Positions 53,204 through 61,160 of a DNA stretch of 64,000 bases are shown here, piece by piece. Source of the stretch: Methanoculleus chikugoensis (GTDB taxonomy: Archaea; Halobacteriota; Methanomicrobia; Methanomicrobiales; Methanoculleaceae). A program made the translations under genes and the position numbers. Positions within the stretch are counted from its first letter, which is position 1. Each line of letters opens with the position of its first letter. The DNA is taken from assembly GCF_019669965.1 (NCBI RefSeq), contig NZ_AP019781.1:1178001-1242000 (forward strand). Reading direction: 5' to 3'. Under the pieces are notes generated by a model. That model worked only from the letters and a program-made list of their open reading frames with translations. It made no database searches and had not been told where the DNA came from.

Positions 53204-53787
53204 TCGTCTGCAGCCCCCGGCCGGGGGCCCGGGGTCGTCGGCATCCTGTCCCGGAGCATCCTCCCGATCAGGTTGTTGAGCCGGTCGGCCACCTTCTCAG
53301 CCTCGTCAAGTTCCAGGTACCTGAGGGTCGCCTCGCCTCCTGCCGTGGTTATGGTGACGTCCGCGAGGCCGAGCAGGTTGTTGATCGGCCCTCTCGCGAT
53401 CTCCACCTGGTGCACCCGCTCGATCGGTACCAGGGTATGGCGGATGAACACGATCCCGCAGCGCACATCAACCCGGTCTTCGGTGATCCGGTAGCGGTAC
53501 CGGGCGTAGAAGACCGGCGGAGCCACGGCTATGTAGACCAGGACGAGCCCCAGGACGACCAGGAAGCCGTACCCGATAAGATCGTAGTAGGGGCCCAGGA
53601 ACCCCTGCGCGTAGGTCCTTGTGAGGAAATAAGCCGCGAGCAGGACCGCATACCCTATGGCGTAGTCGATGTACATCGAGAGCATGCACTTCCGGTTCAG
53701 CCGCCGACATCCGTCCGTGCCCGTTCCGGGTTCCGGCGCTCCCCCGTCGGCCGGAGTCTGCCTGCTCACCGGGCCGGGAAACGACAT
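53200..53787 (-). CDS. Membrane protein with PH domain (YdbS-like)
   Basis: The protein has 195 residues. Two membrane helices (YIDYAIGYAVLLAAYFLT and GYGFLVVLGLVLVYIAVA) precede one bPH2 domain with YRYRITEDRVDVRCGIVFIR and the conserved HTLVPIERVHQVEIARGP, then NLLGLADVTITTAGG. This matches YdbS. It overlaps the larger YdbT-like gene by 4 bases (ATGA), so the two form one unit. The start ATG at 53787 was preferred to a TTG six bases upstream. Confidence 0.82.
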   Translation of the reverse strand: MSFPGPVSRQTPADGGAPEPGTGTDGCRRLNRKCMLSMYIDYAIGYAVLLAAYFLTRTYAQGFLGPYYDLIGYGFLVVLGLVLVYIAVAPPVFYARYRYRITEDRVDVRCGIVFIRHTLVPIERVHQVEIARGPINNLLGLADVTITTAGGEATLRYLELDEAEKVADRLNNLIGRMLRDRMPTTPGPRPGAADE

Positions 53788-53902
53788 GGTCAATCGTTGC
53801 CGTTCCGCTCACGTTAACCTATTGTCCCGGACGGCTTGCATCCCTGCGCCGCCGGGCAAATTTTGCCGGAAACTCTCCGGCGAAAAAAGATATCGGCCGA
53901 CG

Positions 53903-55084
53903 TTAGAAGTCGGTCATGATTCTGAACTGATCGATCTCTTCGGTGCTCAGTTCCTGGAGGAACTCTTCGGCCGCGTGCTGGATGTTCTTGCTCGCGGTGA
54001 TGGCGCGGCCGACGACCAGGATGTCCGCGCCCGCCTTGAGCGCGTCCTTCACGACGGGCTGCCGGATGCCGCCCGCCGTCGCGACCAGCAGCCGCTCGCC
54101 GCCGGCCTTCTTGATCGCCGGGATATCTCCCCAGGCGTAGTCGGTATCCTCGATGTCGATGCCCCGGTGGAGTTCCACGACGTCCGGCTTGACCTTCAAC
54201 TGCTCGATGACGGCGACGGGGTTCTCGACGTTGAGCATATCCACGACCGTGTAGATCCCGGTCTTCCGGGTATCCTCGATCGCCTTCTCGATCGTCGAGA
54301 TGGGCGCGAGGCCGGAGATCACGACGGCGTCGGCGCCGGCGTCGGCGGTCATGCGGGCCTCGAGGTTCCCGGTGTCGAGGGTTTTGAGGTCCGCAACGAT
54401 GAACGCGTTCGGCCGGATCTCGCGGATCTCGGAGATGATCGAGAGCCCGAACTTCTTGATCAGGGGCGTGCCCGCCTCGATGATCAGGTGGTCGTTCTGG
54501 GGCAGCGACTCGAGGACCTTCCGCATGTGGTTCCTGTCGACGAGGTCCATCGCGACCTGGAGGTAGGGCGGGTCCCAGAGCCGCTGGACCTTGAAGCCCA
54601 TGACCGCGTGGGCGGCCCGGTCCTTCTCATGCAGGAGCGTCTCGACGTCGGGGAACCGGTCGAGCGCCCGGCGGAGCGCGAGTTTCACCGCGCCGTAGTT
54701 GAACCGGTAGATCTTGTTGTAGTCCTCTGCAGCGGGGTCGAGGTAGACGCTCGCCATGATGACGGTGTCCTCGATGTCGATCCCCTCAAAGACGCCTTCC
54801 TCGACCGAGTCCGCGACGGCCTTCGCCACCGCGGCCTGGACGGGCCCGAACATCTGGTTCACCTGGTACCCTTTCTTCATGGTGACCTTCGGGATGATCA
54901 GCGTCGAGGGTTTCGCCGGCAGGTTCGGCCTGACGACCGCGAGGAGCGGCGTGTGCCCCTTCGAAAGCTGCGAGATCGAGTTCGCGAACGCCTGTCCTAC
55001 CGCGCCCTCTTTGTTTCCCATTATCAGATCTATGTGCGCAAGTTCTGCGCCGTCTCCAACCAATGCTTCACCGATGAGATACAT
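53903..55084 (-). CDS. fae-hps: Fused formaldehyde-activating enzyme and 3-hexulose-6-phosphate synthase
   Basis: The protein has 393 residues. The N-terminal Fae domain (residues 1-160) has the catalytic His17 in VGDGAELAHIDLIMGNKEG and joins formaldehyde to tetrahydromethanopterin. The C-terminal Hps domain (about 165-393) is a TIM barrel with ADLKTLDTGNLEARMTADAG and ELHRGIDIE. It interconverts ribulose-5-phosphate plus formaldehyde with hexulose-6-phosphate. In methanogens the fusion works mainly in reverse, making ribose phosphates and trapping the released formaldehyde. The start has GAGGG upstream. It is single and divergent from the DUF421 gene. Confidence 0.96.
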   Translation of the reverse strand: MYLIGEALVGDGAELAHIDLIMGNKEGAVGQAFANSISQLSKGHTPLLAVVRPNLPAKPSTLIIPKVTMKKGYQVNQMFGPVQAAVAKAVADSVEEGVFEGIDIEDTVIMASVYLDPAAEDYNKIYRFNYGAVKLALRRALDRFPDVETLLHEKDRAAHAVMGFKVQRLWDPPYLQVAMDLVDRNHMRKVLESLPQNDHLIIEAGTPLIKKFGLSIISEIREIRPNAFIVADLKTLDTGNLEARMTADAGADAVVISGLAPISTIEKAIEDTRKTGIYTVVDMLNVENPVAVIEQLKVKPDVVELHRGIDIEDTDYAWGDIPAIKKAGGERLLVATAGGIRQPVVKDALKAGADILVVGRAITASKNIQHAAEEFLQELSTEEIDQFRIMTDF

Positions 55085-55248
55085 ATGGATGCCCTCAGAT
55101 AGTGCTGAAATATTGGTGAGGCAGGTTTAAAGACCTCCCGGTCAGGGCGATACTGTTATGTGCGGGAGATCCGGTTCAGGAGACCGGGCGAGGACGTCTC
55201 CCGCAAAACAGGGGAAGGTATAACCCGGTCACGGTTCACTCACGCCCG

Positions 55249-55819
55249 ATGTCGGAACCTTTCGTCCTCCAGACGCCGCTCGTCGAACTCGCCCTCCGGG
55301 CGGCGGTGATCTATTTCTTCCTCCTGCTTGTCATGCGGGTCATCGGCAGGCACGAGTTCGGGCAGCTGACGCCCTTTGACCTGATCCTCCTGCTCATCAT
55401 ATCCGAGAGCATCTCGCAGGCGATCACCGCGGGCGACGACTCGCTCCTTGCAGGGCTCGTCAGCGCGTCGACGCTCCTCGGTCTCTCGGTGCTCGTCTCC
55501 ATCGGGCAGTATAAGAGCATGCGGATCCGCAAGATCGTCTCTCCGGAAGCCCTGAAGGTGATCGAGAACGGCAGGGTCATCGAAAAAAATCTCCGGCGGG
55601 AGTTGATGACGCACGACGACCTCATCGAGCGGCTCGCACTCTTCGAGTGCTCGAGCTCCGGACGTCCCGTCCATCGCACTCCGGGCACGGGGCATCGATG
55701 GGGTCGAGAAGGTGCGGGTGGCCTACATCGAGAGCGACGGCGACATATCGGCGCTCACCTACCGGGAGACCGACCGGCACAGGGCCGCGGCCGCAGAGGA
55801 GGAGAAGAAGACTGAGTGA
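55249..55819 (+). pseudogene. DUF421 (YetF-like) gene disrupted by a 40-bp repeat insertion
   Basis: The gene codes for a DUF421/YetF membrane protein: PFVLQTPLVELALRAAVIYF, MRVIGRHEFGQLTPFDLILL, and SISQAITAGDDSLLAG. It is disrupted at 55636-55681: an extra 40 bases bearing the family B repeat, bordered by a direct GCACTC, shift the frame. Removing them gives DDLIERLALRARGIDGVEKV and a normal end RVAYIESDGDISALTYRETD, terminating at the TGA at 55817. As it stands, translation would read non-family residues to a stop at 55815. The function of DUF421 is unknown, though spore and membrane roles are reported in bacteria. Confidence 0.8.
55636..55681 (-). repeat. Family B module inserted in DUF421, with 6-base direct repeats
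   Basis: GCACTC occurs at 55636-55641 and again at 55676-55681. The 40 bases from one to the other, on the minus strand, read GTGCGATGGACGGGACGTCC and then GGAGCTCGAGCACTCGAA. This matches family B elsewhere (GTGCGACGGATGG, TCCGGAGCATGAG). Excising one unit restores the DUF421 reading frame exactly, so this is an insertion of the module itself. Confidence 0.8.
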
Positions 55820-55827
55820 CCTGCTCT

Positions 55828-56400
55828 GCAGGACATCTTCGCGTCCTTCGCGGCGCGAAGCCTACGGCTTCTCAGACTCCTTCCCCAAAGGGGAAGTCGT
55901 TCTTCGCGTGAGTTGACAGTTTATGAGTAATGACACGGCCTCACGCGAAGTGCGACGGATGGAATGTCCGGAGCATGAGAAGCCATCTGGCTTCGAAGGG
56001 GAGTTACTCACAACCAAACGGTTCTTCGCGGCTTCGCGTGAGGTAACTGGTGCAGATAACGATACAGTCTCACGCGAAGGACGCGAAGCCGCGAAGAACG
56101 ACAGGCCGAAGGGCCGGAGTTCGAGCACCGTCAGGCGCGAAGTGCGACGCTCCGTAGGAACGGAGCTTGAGAAACCCGGAGGGTTTCGAAGTGCGACTGG
56201 CTGAAGGGCAGGAGCATGAACACCGTAGGCGTGAAGCCGCGAAGAACGACAGGCCGAAGGGCCGGAGTTCGAGCACCGTCAGGCGCGAAGTGCGACGCTC
56301 CGTAGGAACGGAGCTTGAGAAACCCGGAGGGTTTCGAAGTGCGACTGGCTGAAGGGCAGGAGCATGAACACCGTAGGCGTGAAGCCGCGAAGGAGAAGTT
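55828..56400. repeat. Family B repeat cluster with 148-bp tandem duplication
   Basis: The left part (55840-55920) is nearly identical to 17.31-17.40 kb, including the CTTCCCCAAAGGGGAAG hairpin. From 56085 a unit starting GAAGCCGCGAAGAACGACAG recurs at 56233 and partially at 56381, an exact period of 148 bases. Each unit holds GCGAAGTGCGACGCTCCG, CTTGAGAAACCCGGAGGG and GGCAGGAGCATGAACACC. Because 148 is not a multiple of three, the apparent short ORFs are not conserved by frame. The cluster lies between DUF421 and the tRNA-Trp 3' end. Confidence 0.85.
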
Positions 56401-56441
56401 CCAGAGATACCCTGCGGTATCCGGTGAAGATCATAAGAATG

Positions 56442-56594
56442 TGGGGTCGGTGAGATTTGAACTCACGATCGACGGGTCTCTCCGACATGCATCAGTGCTC
56501 CAACGGGTCATCATCCGTTAGTCAGGAGACCCATTGTTCATCACGTGCAAAGACCGCTGGAGCCCGTCGCCATTCCGGGCTTGGCCACGACCCC
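56442..56594 (-). tRNA. tRNA-Trp (CCA) with 79-nt intron
   Basis: On the minus strand the acceptor GGGGTCG pairs with CGACCCC, followed by discriminator A. The D arm GCCA/TGGC, anticodon stem ACGGG/CCCGT with loop C-U-CCA-G-A, and T arm GTGAG-TTCAAAT-CTCAC are all intact. Exon 1 is 56557-56594 and exon 2 is 56442-56477, giving 74 nt after splicing between positions 37 and 38. Archaeal tRNA-Trp commonly carries a large intron at this place. No CCA is encoded. The gene lies between the repeat cluster and the divergent acyl-CoA synthetase gene; a TTATACTG box at 56624-56631 (minus strand) is its likely promoter. Confidence 0.93.
56478..56556 (-). ncRNA. C/D-box guide RNA inside the tRNA-Trp intron
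   Basis: In the intron the order is box C GTGATGA (56538-56544), D' CTGA (56522-56525), C' ATGATGA (56508-56514) and D CTGA (56492-56495). Upstream of box D, TGGAGC can pair with GCUCCA of the anticodon loop; the fifth base before D faces C34. Upstream of D', GGGTCTC pairs with GAGACCC; the fifth base faces C39. This is the known archaeal arrangement in which the intron guides 2'-O-methylation of positions 34 and 39 of its own tRNA. Confidence 0.88.
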
Positions 56595-56657
56595 TCTGTC
56601 CTCTATATCTTTGACGGCCATGCAGTATAAGGATTACGCTCGGTAAGAACCATTAAT

Positions 56658-56665
56658 CATATAAC
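56658..56665 (+). promoter_or_regulatory. TATA box of the acyl-CoA synthetase gene
   Basis: CATATAAC lies 25-32 bases before the ATG at 56690, suggesting a leaderless message. A second TTATATAG at 56681-56688 is too close to the start to serve it. Confidence 0.5.
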
Positions 56666-56689
56666 CGTCACAGAACCCATTTATATAGA

Positions 56690-58390
56690 ATGGTTGAGGG
56701 CAGTTACGCGTGTGGGAACTCGCAGATACCCCTGCTTGGCATCACCATCGGTGAAATGCTGAACCGAATCGCAGCGGCGCATCCGGAGAGCGATGCGCTC
56801 GTTTCCGTCCACCAGAATATCCGCTGGACGTATGCGGAGTTTCTTGAGCGCGTCGACACCCTGGCGCGTGCCCTGATGGCGCTCGACGTGGAACGCGGGG
56901 ACCGGGTCGCCATATGGGCGCTGAACTACGCGGAGTGGGTGCTCACCCAGTTCGCCACCGCAAAGATCGGCGCCATCATGGTGAACATCAACCCGGCCTA
57001 CCGGACCTACGAGTTCGATTACGCCATGAAGCAGTCGGAGGTCCAGACGCTCCTCATCCAGGGGCGGTTCAAGACCTCCGACTACGTCGGGATGTTCTAC
57101 GAGTCCTGCCCGGAGGCGTTCGAGGCGAAACCTGGCCGGATCAACAGCGACAAGTTCCCGTTCTTAAAGAACGTCGTCTTCCTCGGCGACATTCCCTACA
57201 ACGGGATGTACACCTGGGACGACCTCATGGCGAAGGCCGACCTCATCAGCCCCGGCGAGCTCCGGGAGCGGGAGGCGTCGCTCGACTTCGACGACGCGGT
57301 CAACATCCAGTACACCAGCGGGACGACCGGGTTCCCGAAGGGCGTCGTCCTGACCCACCACAACGTCCTGAACAACGGGTTCATCATCGGCGAGGGGATG
57401 AAGTTCACTCACGAGGATCGGCTCTGCATCCCGGTGCCGTTCTACCACTGCTTCGGCATGGTGCTCTCGAACATGGCCGCCGTCACCCACGGGACCGCGA
57501 TGGTGCTGCCGGCACCGGTCTTCAACGCCGAATCGGTCCTCAAGACCGTGCAGGACGAGAAGTGCACGGCGCTCCATGGGGTGCCGACGATGTTCATCGC
57601 GGAACTCGCCCACCCGGACTTCCCGAAGTACCGGCTTGATACGCTCCGCACCGGGATCATGGCCGGGTCGCCCTGCCCGACCGAGGTGATGCGGGAGGTC
57701 AACAGGAAGATGAACATGTCCGAGATTGTGATCGTCTACGGGCAGACGGAGACCTCCCCCGGCGTCACGATGACGACGACCGCCGATCCCCTGGAGCGGC
57801 GGGTCTCGACGGTGGGGAAGCCCTTCCCCCACACCGAGATCAAGATCATCGACCCGCACACGAAGAGGATCGTCCCCCGCGGGGAGACCGGCGAGATATG
57901 CGCCCGGGGCTACTGCGTGATGCGGTGCTACTACAACAACCCGAACGCCACCCGGGCGACGATCGACGAGAACGGCTGGAACCACACCGGCGATCTCGGG
58001 ACGATGGACGAGGAGGACTACGTCAAGATCGTCGGCCGCCTGAAGGATATGGTGATCCGCGGCGGGGAGAACATCTACCCGCGCGAGATCGAGGAGTTCC
58101 TTCATACCCACCCGAAAATTGCCGACGCCTACGTGATCGGTGTCCCGGACCGGAAGTACGGCGAGGAGCTGATGGCCTGGGTCAAGACCGACAACGGTGC
58201 GGTCCTCACGGAGGATGAGGTGAAGGAGTACTGCCGCGGGAGGATCGCGCACTTCAAGATCCCGCGCTACGTCAAGTTCGTCGACGACTTCCCGATGACG
58301 GTCTCGGGCAAGATCATGAAGTTCAAGATGTGCGAGATGGCGATCGAGGAGCTCGGCCTCGAGAGCGAGTCGAAGATCGAGACGGCGTAA
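56690..58390 (+). CDS. AMP-forming acyl-CoA synthetase
   Basis: The protein has 566 residues and belongs to the ANL superfamily. The AMP-binding signature is [36 protein letters not shown] is the A5 region, [20 protein letters not shown] the A7-A8 hinge, and [13 protein letters not shown] holds the A10 catalytic lysine. It activates a carboxylic acid as acyl-AMP and makes the CoA thioester; sequence feel is of a medium- or long-chain fatty acid ligase. The start at 56690 keeps [16 protein letters not shown], where the family begins, and matches a leaderless TATA spacing. Fatty-acid ligases are unusual in archaea that have ether lipids, so its substrate may be an aromatic or branched acid. Confidence 0.9.
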   Translation: MVEGSYACGNSQIPLLGITIGEMLNRIAAAHPESDALVSVHQNIRWTYAEFLERVDTLARALMALDVERGDRVAIWALNYAEWVLTQFATAKIGAIMVNINPAYRTYEFDYAMKQSEVQTLLIQGRFKTSDYVGMFYESCPEAFEAKPGRINSDKFPFLKNVVFLGDIPYNGMYTWDDLMAKADLISPGELREREASLDFDDAVNIQYTSGTTGFPKGVVLTHHNVLNNGFIIGEGMKFTHEDRLCIPVPFYHCFGMVLSNMAAVTHGTAMVLPAPVFNAESVLKTVQDEKCTALHGVPTMFIAELAHPDFPKYRLDTLRTGIMAGSPCPTEVMREVNRKMNMSEIVIVYGQTETSPGVTMTTTADPLERRVSTVGKPFPHTEIKIIDPHTKRIVPRGETGEICARGYCVMRCYYNNPNATRATIDENGWNHTGDLGTMDEEDYVKIVGRLKDMVIRGGENIYPREIEEFLHTHPKIADAYVIGVPDRKYGEELMAWVKTDNGAVLTEDEVKEYCRGRIAHFKIPRYVKFVDDFPMTVSGKIMKFKMCEMAIEELGLESESKIETA

Positions 58391-58403
58391 CCTGCCCCCG
58401 CCG

Positions 58404-58440
58404 CCCGGGTTCGAGCCCCGGGAGGGCGCACTCTTTTTCT
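58404..58440 (+). terminator. Hairpin and T-run after the acyl-CoA synthetase
   Basis: CCCGGG-TTCGAGC-CCCGGG (58404-58422) forms a six-pair stem, and CTCTTTTTCT follows at 58431. It resembles a tRNA T-arm but no other tRNA part is present, so it is taken as a terminator. Confidence 0.5.
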
Positions 58441-58486
58441 GGCCGGACGGCAATTCTGCAGGCCCAACCGCGCAGGAGGGCACACC

Positions 58487-59005
58487 ATGATCATCAGGCA
58501 GGAGAGCAGGGACGACTACGATTCCATCTATCACCTGGTAACAACCGCCTTCGGGGCGGCCGGAGCCGGGGACGACAGCGAGCAGAACCTGGTGGCTACT
58601 CTCCGGAAGAGCGAGAGATACGTTCCGGAACTCGCGCTGGTGGCCGAGGAGGACGGGAAGGTCGTCGGGCATATCATGCTGACCCGGACCTACGTGACGA
58701 ACGGCGGCCCCCGGTTCGAGGGGCTCCTCCTCGTTCCGGTTGCGGTGATGGCCGAGTACCGCGGCCGGGGTATCGGGACGGAACTGATATCGACGGCCCT
58801 GAGGCGGGCGACCGGCATGGGGTTCAAAGCGGTCTTCCTGGCCGGGGACCCGGAGTATTACTGCAGGTTCGGGTTCGTGCCGACGATACGCTACGGTATC
58901 CGGTCTTCAATCGATATCCCCGGCGAGATGGTCGGGCATATCATGGTCTGCGAACTGGTGCCGGGCGCCCTCGACGGTGTCTCCGGCGTCGTGGAACTCT
59001 GTTAG
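58487..59005 (+). CDS. GNAT N-acetyltransferase (YhbS-like)
   Basis: The protein has 172 residues. The N-terminus MIIRQESRDDYDSIYHLVTT, a middle VVGHIMLTRTYV and the CoA loop VMAEYRGRGIGTELISTALR are characteristic of the YhbS group of GNATs. FLAGDPEYYCRFGFVP near the C-terminus is also typical. A GGAGGG ribosome site lies upstream. It follows the acyl-CoA synthetase by about 100 bases, with a terminator between, so it is probably a separate unit. The substrate is unknown. Confidence 0.9.
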   Translation: MIIRQESRDDYDSIYHLVTTAFGAAGAGDDSEQNLVATLRKSERYVPELALVAEEDGKVVGHIMLTRTYVTNGGPRFEGLLLVPVAVMAEYRGRGIGTELISTALRRATGMGFKAVFLAGDPEYYCRFGFVPTIRYGIRSSIDIPGEMVGHIMVCELVPGALDGVSGVVELC

Positions 59006-59039
59006 TTCCTATGCGCCGCTTTTTCCGCAAAAAAAAAGT

Positions 59040-60347
59040 TCAGGAGGACTCTTCCGCCCGCGCGACGAGCGACCGGGCGGTCATTGCGGCCTCCCGGACG
59101 ATCTCCTCTTCCCCCGGGACCTCCCGCTCGTGCATCAGGATCCTCCCCTGGCAGAGGACGGTCATGACCGTGCCGCCGTTGCAGGCGTAGACGGCGTTCG
59201 AATCGGGGTGGAAGAGCGGGGTGTTGCAGACCGCACGGGCGTCGAGGAGGACGATGTCGGCCGGTGCGCCGACGGTCAGGGTGCCGGGGCCGGTGCCGAG
59301 CGCCCGGGCGCCCGCCGCGGTCGCCATCGCGATCGCCTCGCCGGCAGGCAGAAGGGTCGGCGAGTTCCAGGCGAACTTCTGGAGGAGGGCTGCGAACTTC
59401 ATCTCCTCCATGAGATCCAGGTTGTTGTTCGAGGAGCAGCCGTCGGTTCCGAGGGCGACGTTCGCCCCGTACTGTCTCAGCCAGTGGTAGGGCATCGCCC
59501 GGTTGACGGCGAGTTTCATGTTGCTCGCCGGGTTGTGGGAGGCGGTGACGCCGCGCTCTGCAAGGAGCCGGCACTCTGCCTCGTCGAGCCAGCAGCAGTG
59601 CGCGGCGACCGTCCGGGGGGTGAGGCAGCCGCATTCGTCGAGGAGGTATGCGGGGCGTTTGCCGAACCGGGCGACGCAGTCGACGACCTCCTTCTCGGTC
59701 TCGGAGAGGTGGACGTGGATGCCGATCTCCTGCTCTTCTGCGAAGGCGGCGCACCAGGTGAGCCCTTCGGGGGAGACGGTGTAGACGGAGTGGGGGCCGA
59801 CGGCCGCCCGGATCCGCGGGTTATCGAGCGATGTTATGTGGGCGACGAGGGCCTCCGTCGCTTTGATCTCGGCCTCCCGCTTCTCCTCCATCCCGAGGTC
59901 GATGAACCCGTAGGCGAACGTCGCCCGCATGCCCATCTCGTCGGCCGCGGCGGCCGCCCGGTCCATGAAGAAGTACATGTCGTTGAACGCGACGGTGCCG
60001 CTCTTGATCATCTCCAGGCACGCGAGTCTGGTGCCGGCGTAGACGTCGTCGCCGGTGAGGTGGGCCTCGAGCGGCCAGATCTTCTGCGAGAGCCAGTCCT
60101 GCAGGATCATGTCGTCGGCGTAGCCGCGTAGCAGGCTCATCGCGGCGTGGGTATGGGTGTTCACGAGGCCGGGGACGGCGACCCGGTCGGAGCCGTCGAT
60201 GATGATCTCGGCGTCGATGGTCTTTCTGGCGTCCTTCCCGATCGCGGCGATCGCGCCGGTCTCATCGACCGCGATATCGACGGTCGCTCCGTCGACGGTG
60301 ACCCCGGCGATCAGGACGGATCCTCTGGCGGTGAATATCTCGTTCAT
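59040..60347 (-). CDS. dadD: 5'-deoxyadenosine / methylthioadenosine / SAH deaminase
   Basis: The protein has 435 residues and belongs to the amidohydrolase superfamily (MtaD/SsnA/TrzF type). Metal ligands show in VPGLVNTHTHAAMSLLRGYA, IHVHLSETEKEV, VAAHCCWL and LGTDGCSSNNNLD. It removes ammonia from 5'-deoxyadenosine, S-adenosylhomocysteine and methylthioadenosine, the route by which methanogens recycle products of radical-SAM reactions. It overlaps the phosphorylase gene by 4 bases, so the two are coupled. The stop is followed on the minus strand by a T-run (complement of the A-run at 59029-59037). Confidence 0.93.
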   Translation of the reverse strand: MNEIFTARGSVLIAGVTVDGATVDIAVDETGAIAAIGKDARKTIDAEIIIDGSDRVAVPGLVNTHTHAAMSLLRGYADDMILQDWLSQKIWPLEAHLTGDDVYAGTRLACLEMIKSGTVAFNDMYFFMDRAAAAADEMGMRATFAYGFIDLGMEEKREAEIKATEALVAHITSLDNPRIRAAVGPHSVYTVSPEGLTWCAAFAEEQEIGIHVHLSETEKEVVDCVARFGKRPAYLLDECGCLTPRTVAAHCCWLDEAECRLLAERGVTASHNPASNMKLAVNRAMPYHWLRQYGANVALGTDGCSSNNNLDLMEEMKFAALLQKFAWNSPTLLPAGEAIAMATAAGARALGTGPGTLTVGAPADIVLLDARAVCNTPLFHPDSNAVYACNGGTVMTVLCQGRILMHEREVPGEEEIVREAAMTARSLVARAEESS

Positions 60348-61015
60348 GCAAATCTCTCCACGATATTCTCAAGAATCTTCTCGGTTCTGCGGCAGTTCGC
60401 CCGCGAGGTCGCGAGGATGTGCTCGTAGGTCAGGGTCTCTTCCCCGAGACCGTTTGCGTAGTTGTCCACGGTGCAGACGGCGGCAAACCGCATCCCGAGT
60501 TCGAGGGCGAGCGTCGCTTCGCTTGCAACCGTCATGCCGACGATATCCGCCACGCGGGCAAGCGCTTCGACCTCGGCGACCGTCTCGATCCGCGGCCCCC
60601 GGGTCTGGGCGTAGACCCCGCCCGTCCGTGCGTCCGGTACCAGTTCGGCCAGGGTGCGGACGAGATCCGCGTCCAGTTCCGGCCGGACGTGATCGATCGA
60701 GCACTCGTGGATGGACGGGATGTCGGTGACGCTCAGATAATCGGTAGGGATGACGATCGAGCCCGGCGGGATCTCCTGCTTCAGGGACCCGGCGGAGCCG
60801 AACGCGACGATCTCATCCACCCCGAGGACGGCGAGCGCGGCGAGGCACGCACGGTAGTTGATCCGGTGCGGGGGGAGGTTGTGCTGGTGGCGCAGGAGGA
60901 GCGCGAAGGCCCCGGTGTGCACCTCCGCCTTTCCGTAGGGGGTGGCGACGGTCGTCTTCTCGAGCGCCGGCAGGTCGGCGAAGAGGAGGCTCGTGCCCCC
61001 GATGATCCCGAGCAC
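60344..61015 (-). CDS. Methylthioadenosine/methylthioinosine phosphorylase family
   Basis: The protein has 223 residues. It starts with GTG (VLGIIGGTSLLFADLPALEK) after the ribosome site GAGAGGATC. The PNP/MTAP fold has HQHNLPPHRINYRACLAALA, VDEIVAFGSAGSLKQEIPPG and GMTVASEATLALELGMRFAA. In methanogens this type splits methylthioinosine or deoxyinosine, so the inosine produced by the deaminase encoded next to it is the likely substrate. ATGA coupling to dadD supports a two-step salvage unit. Adenine-specific MTA phosphorylase is the alternative. Confidence 0.88.
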   Translation of the reverse strand: MLGIIGGTSLLFADLPALEKTTVATPYGKAEVHTGAFALLLRHQHNLPPHRINYRACLAALAVLGVDEIVAFGSAGSLKQEIPPGSIVIPTDYLSVTDIPSIHECSIDHVRPELDADLVRTLAELVPDARTGGVYAQTRGPRIETVAEVEALARVADIVGMTVASEATLALELGMRFAAVCTVDNYANGLGEETLTYEHILATSRANCRRTEKILENIVERFA

Positions 61016-61160
61016 TAGATCCTCTCCCCTACAGCGGCATACGCTTCTCCGTACGACATTCTCCTTAGAGTGTAGACCTCCCAGCAAAAAAGACTCACCG
61101 TTCCGGTGCCGCCGGATCGGTTCAATAAGGATTTACGCCATCGCGACAACCGGAATATCC

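Noticed and set aside
55923-56521. Chain of arginine-rich open frames across the repeat cluster
   Set aside because: They repeat with a 148-base period that breaks frame, have no ribosome sites and overlap tRNA-Trp. They are products of the repeats.
58404-58430. Second T-arm-like hairpin after the acyl-CoA synthetase
   Set aside because: The loop TTCGAGC fits a T-loop, yet the rest of a tRNA is missing and a T-run follows. A terminator is the simpler reading.
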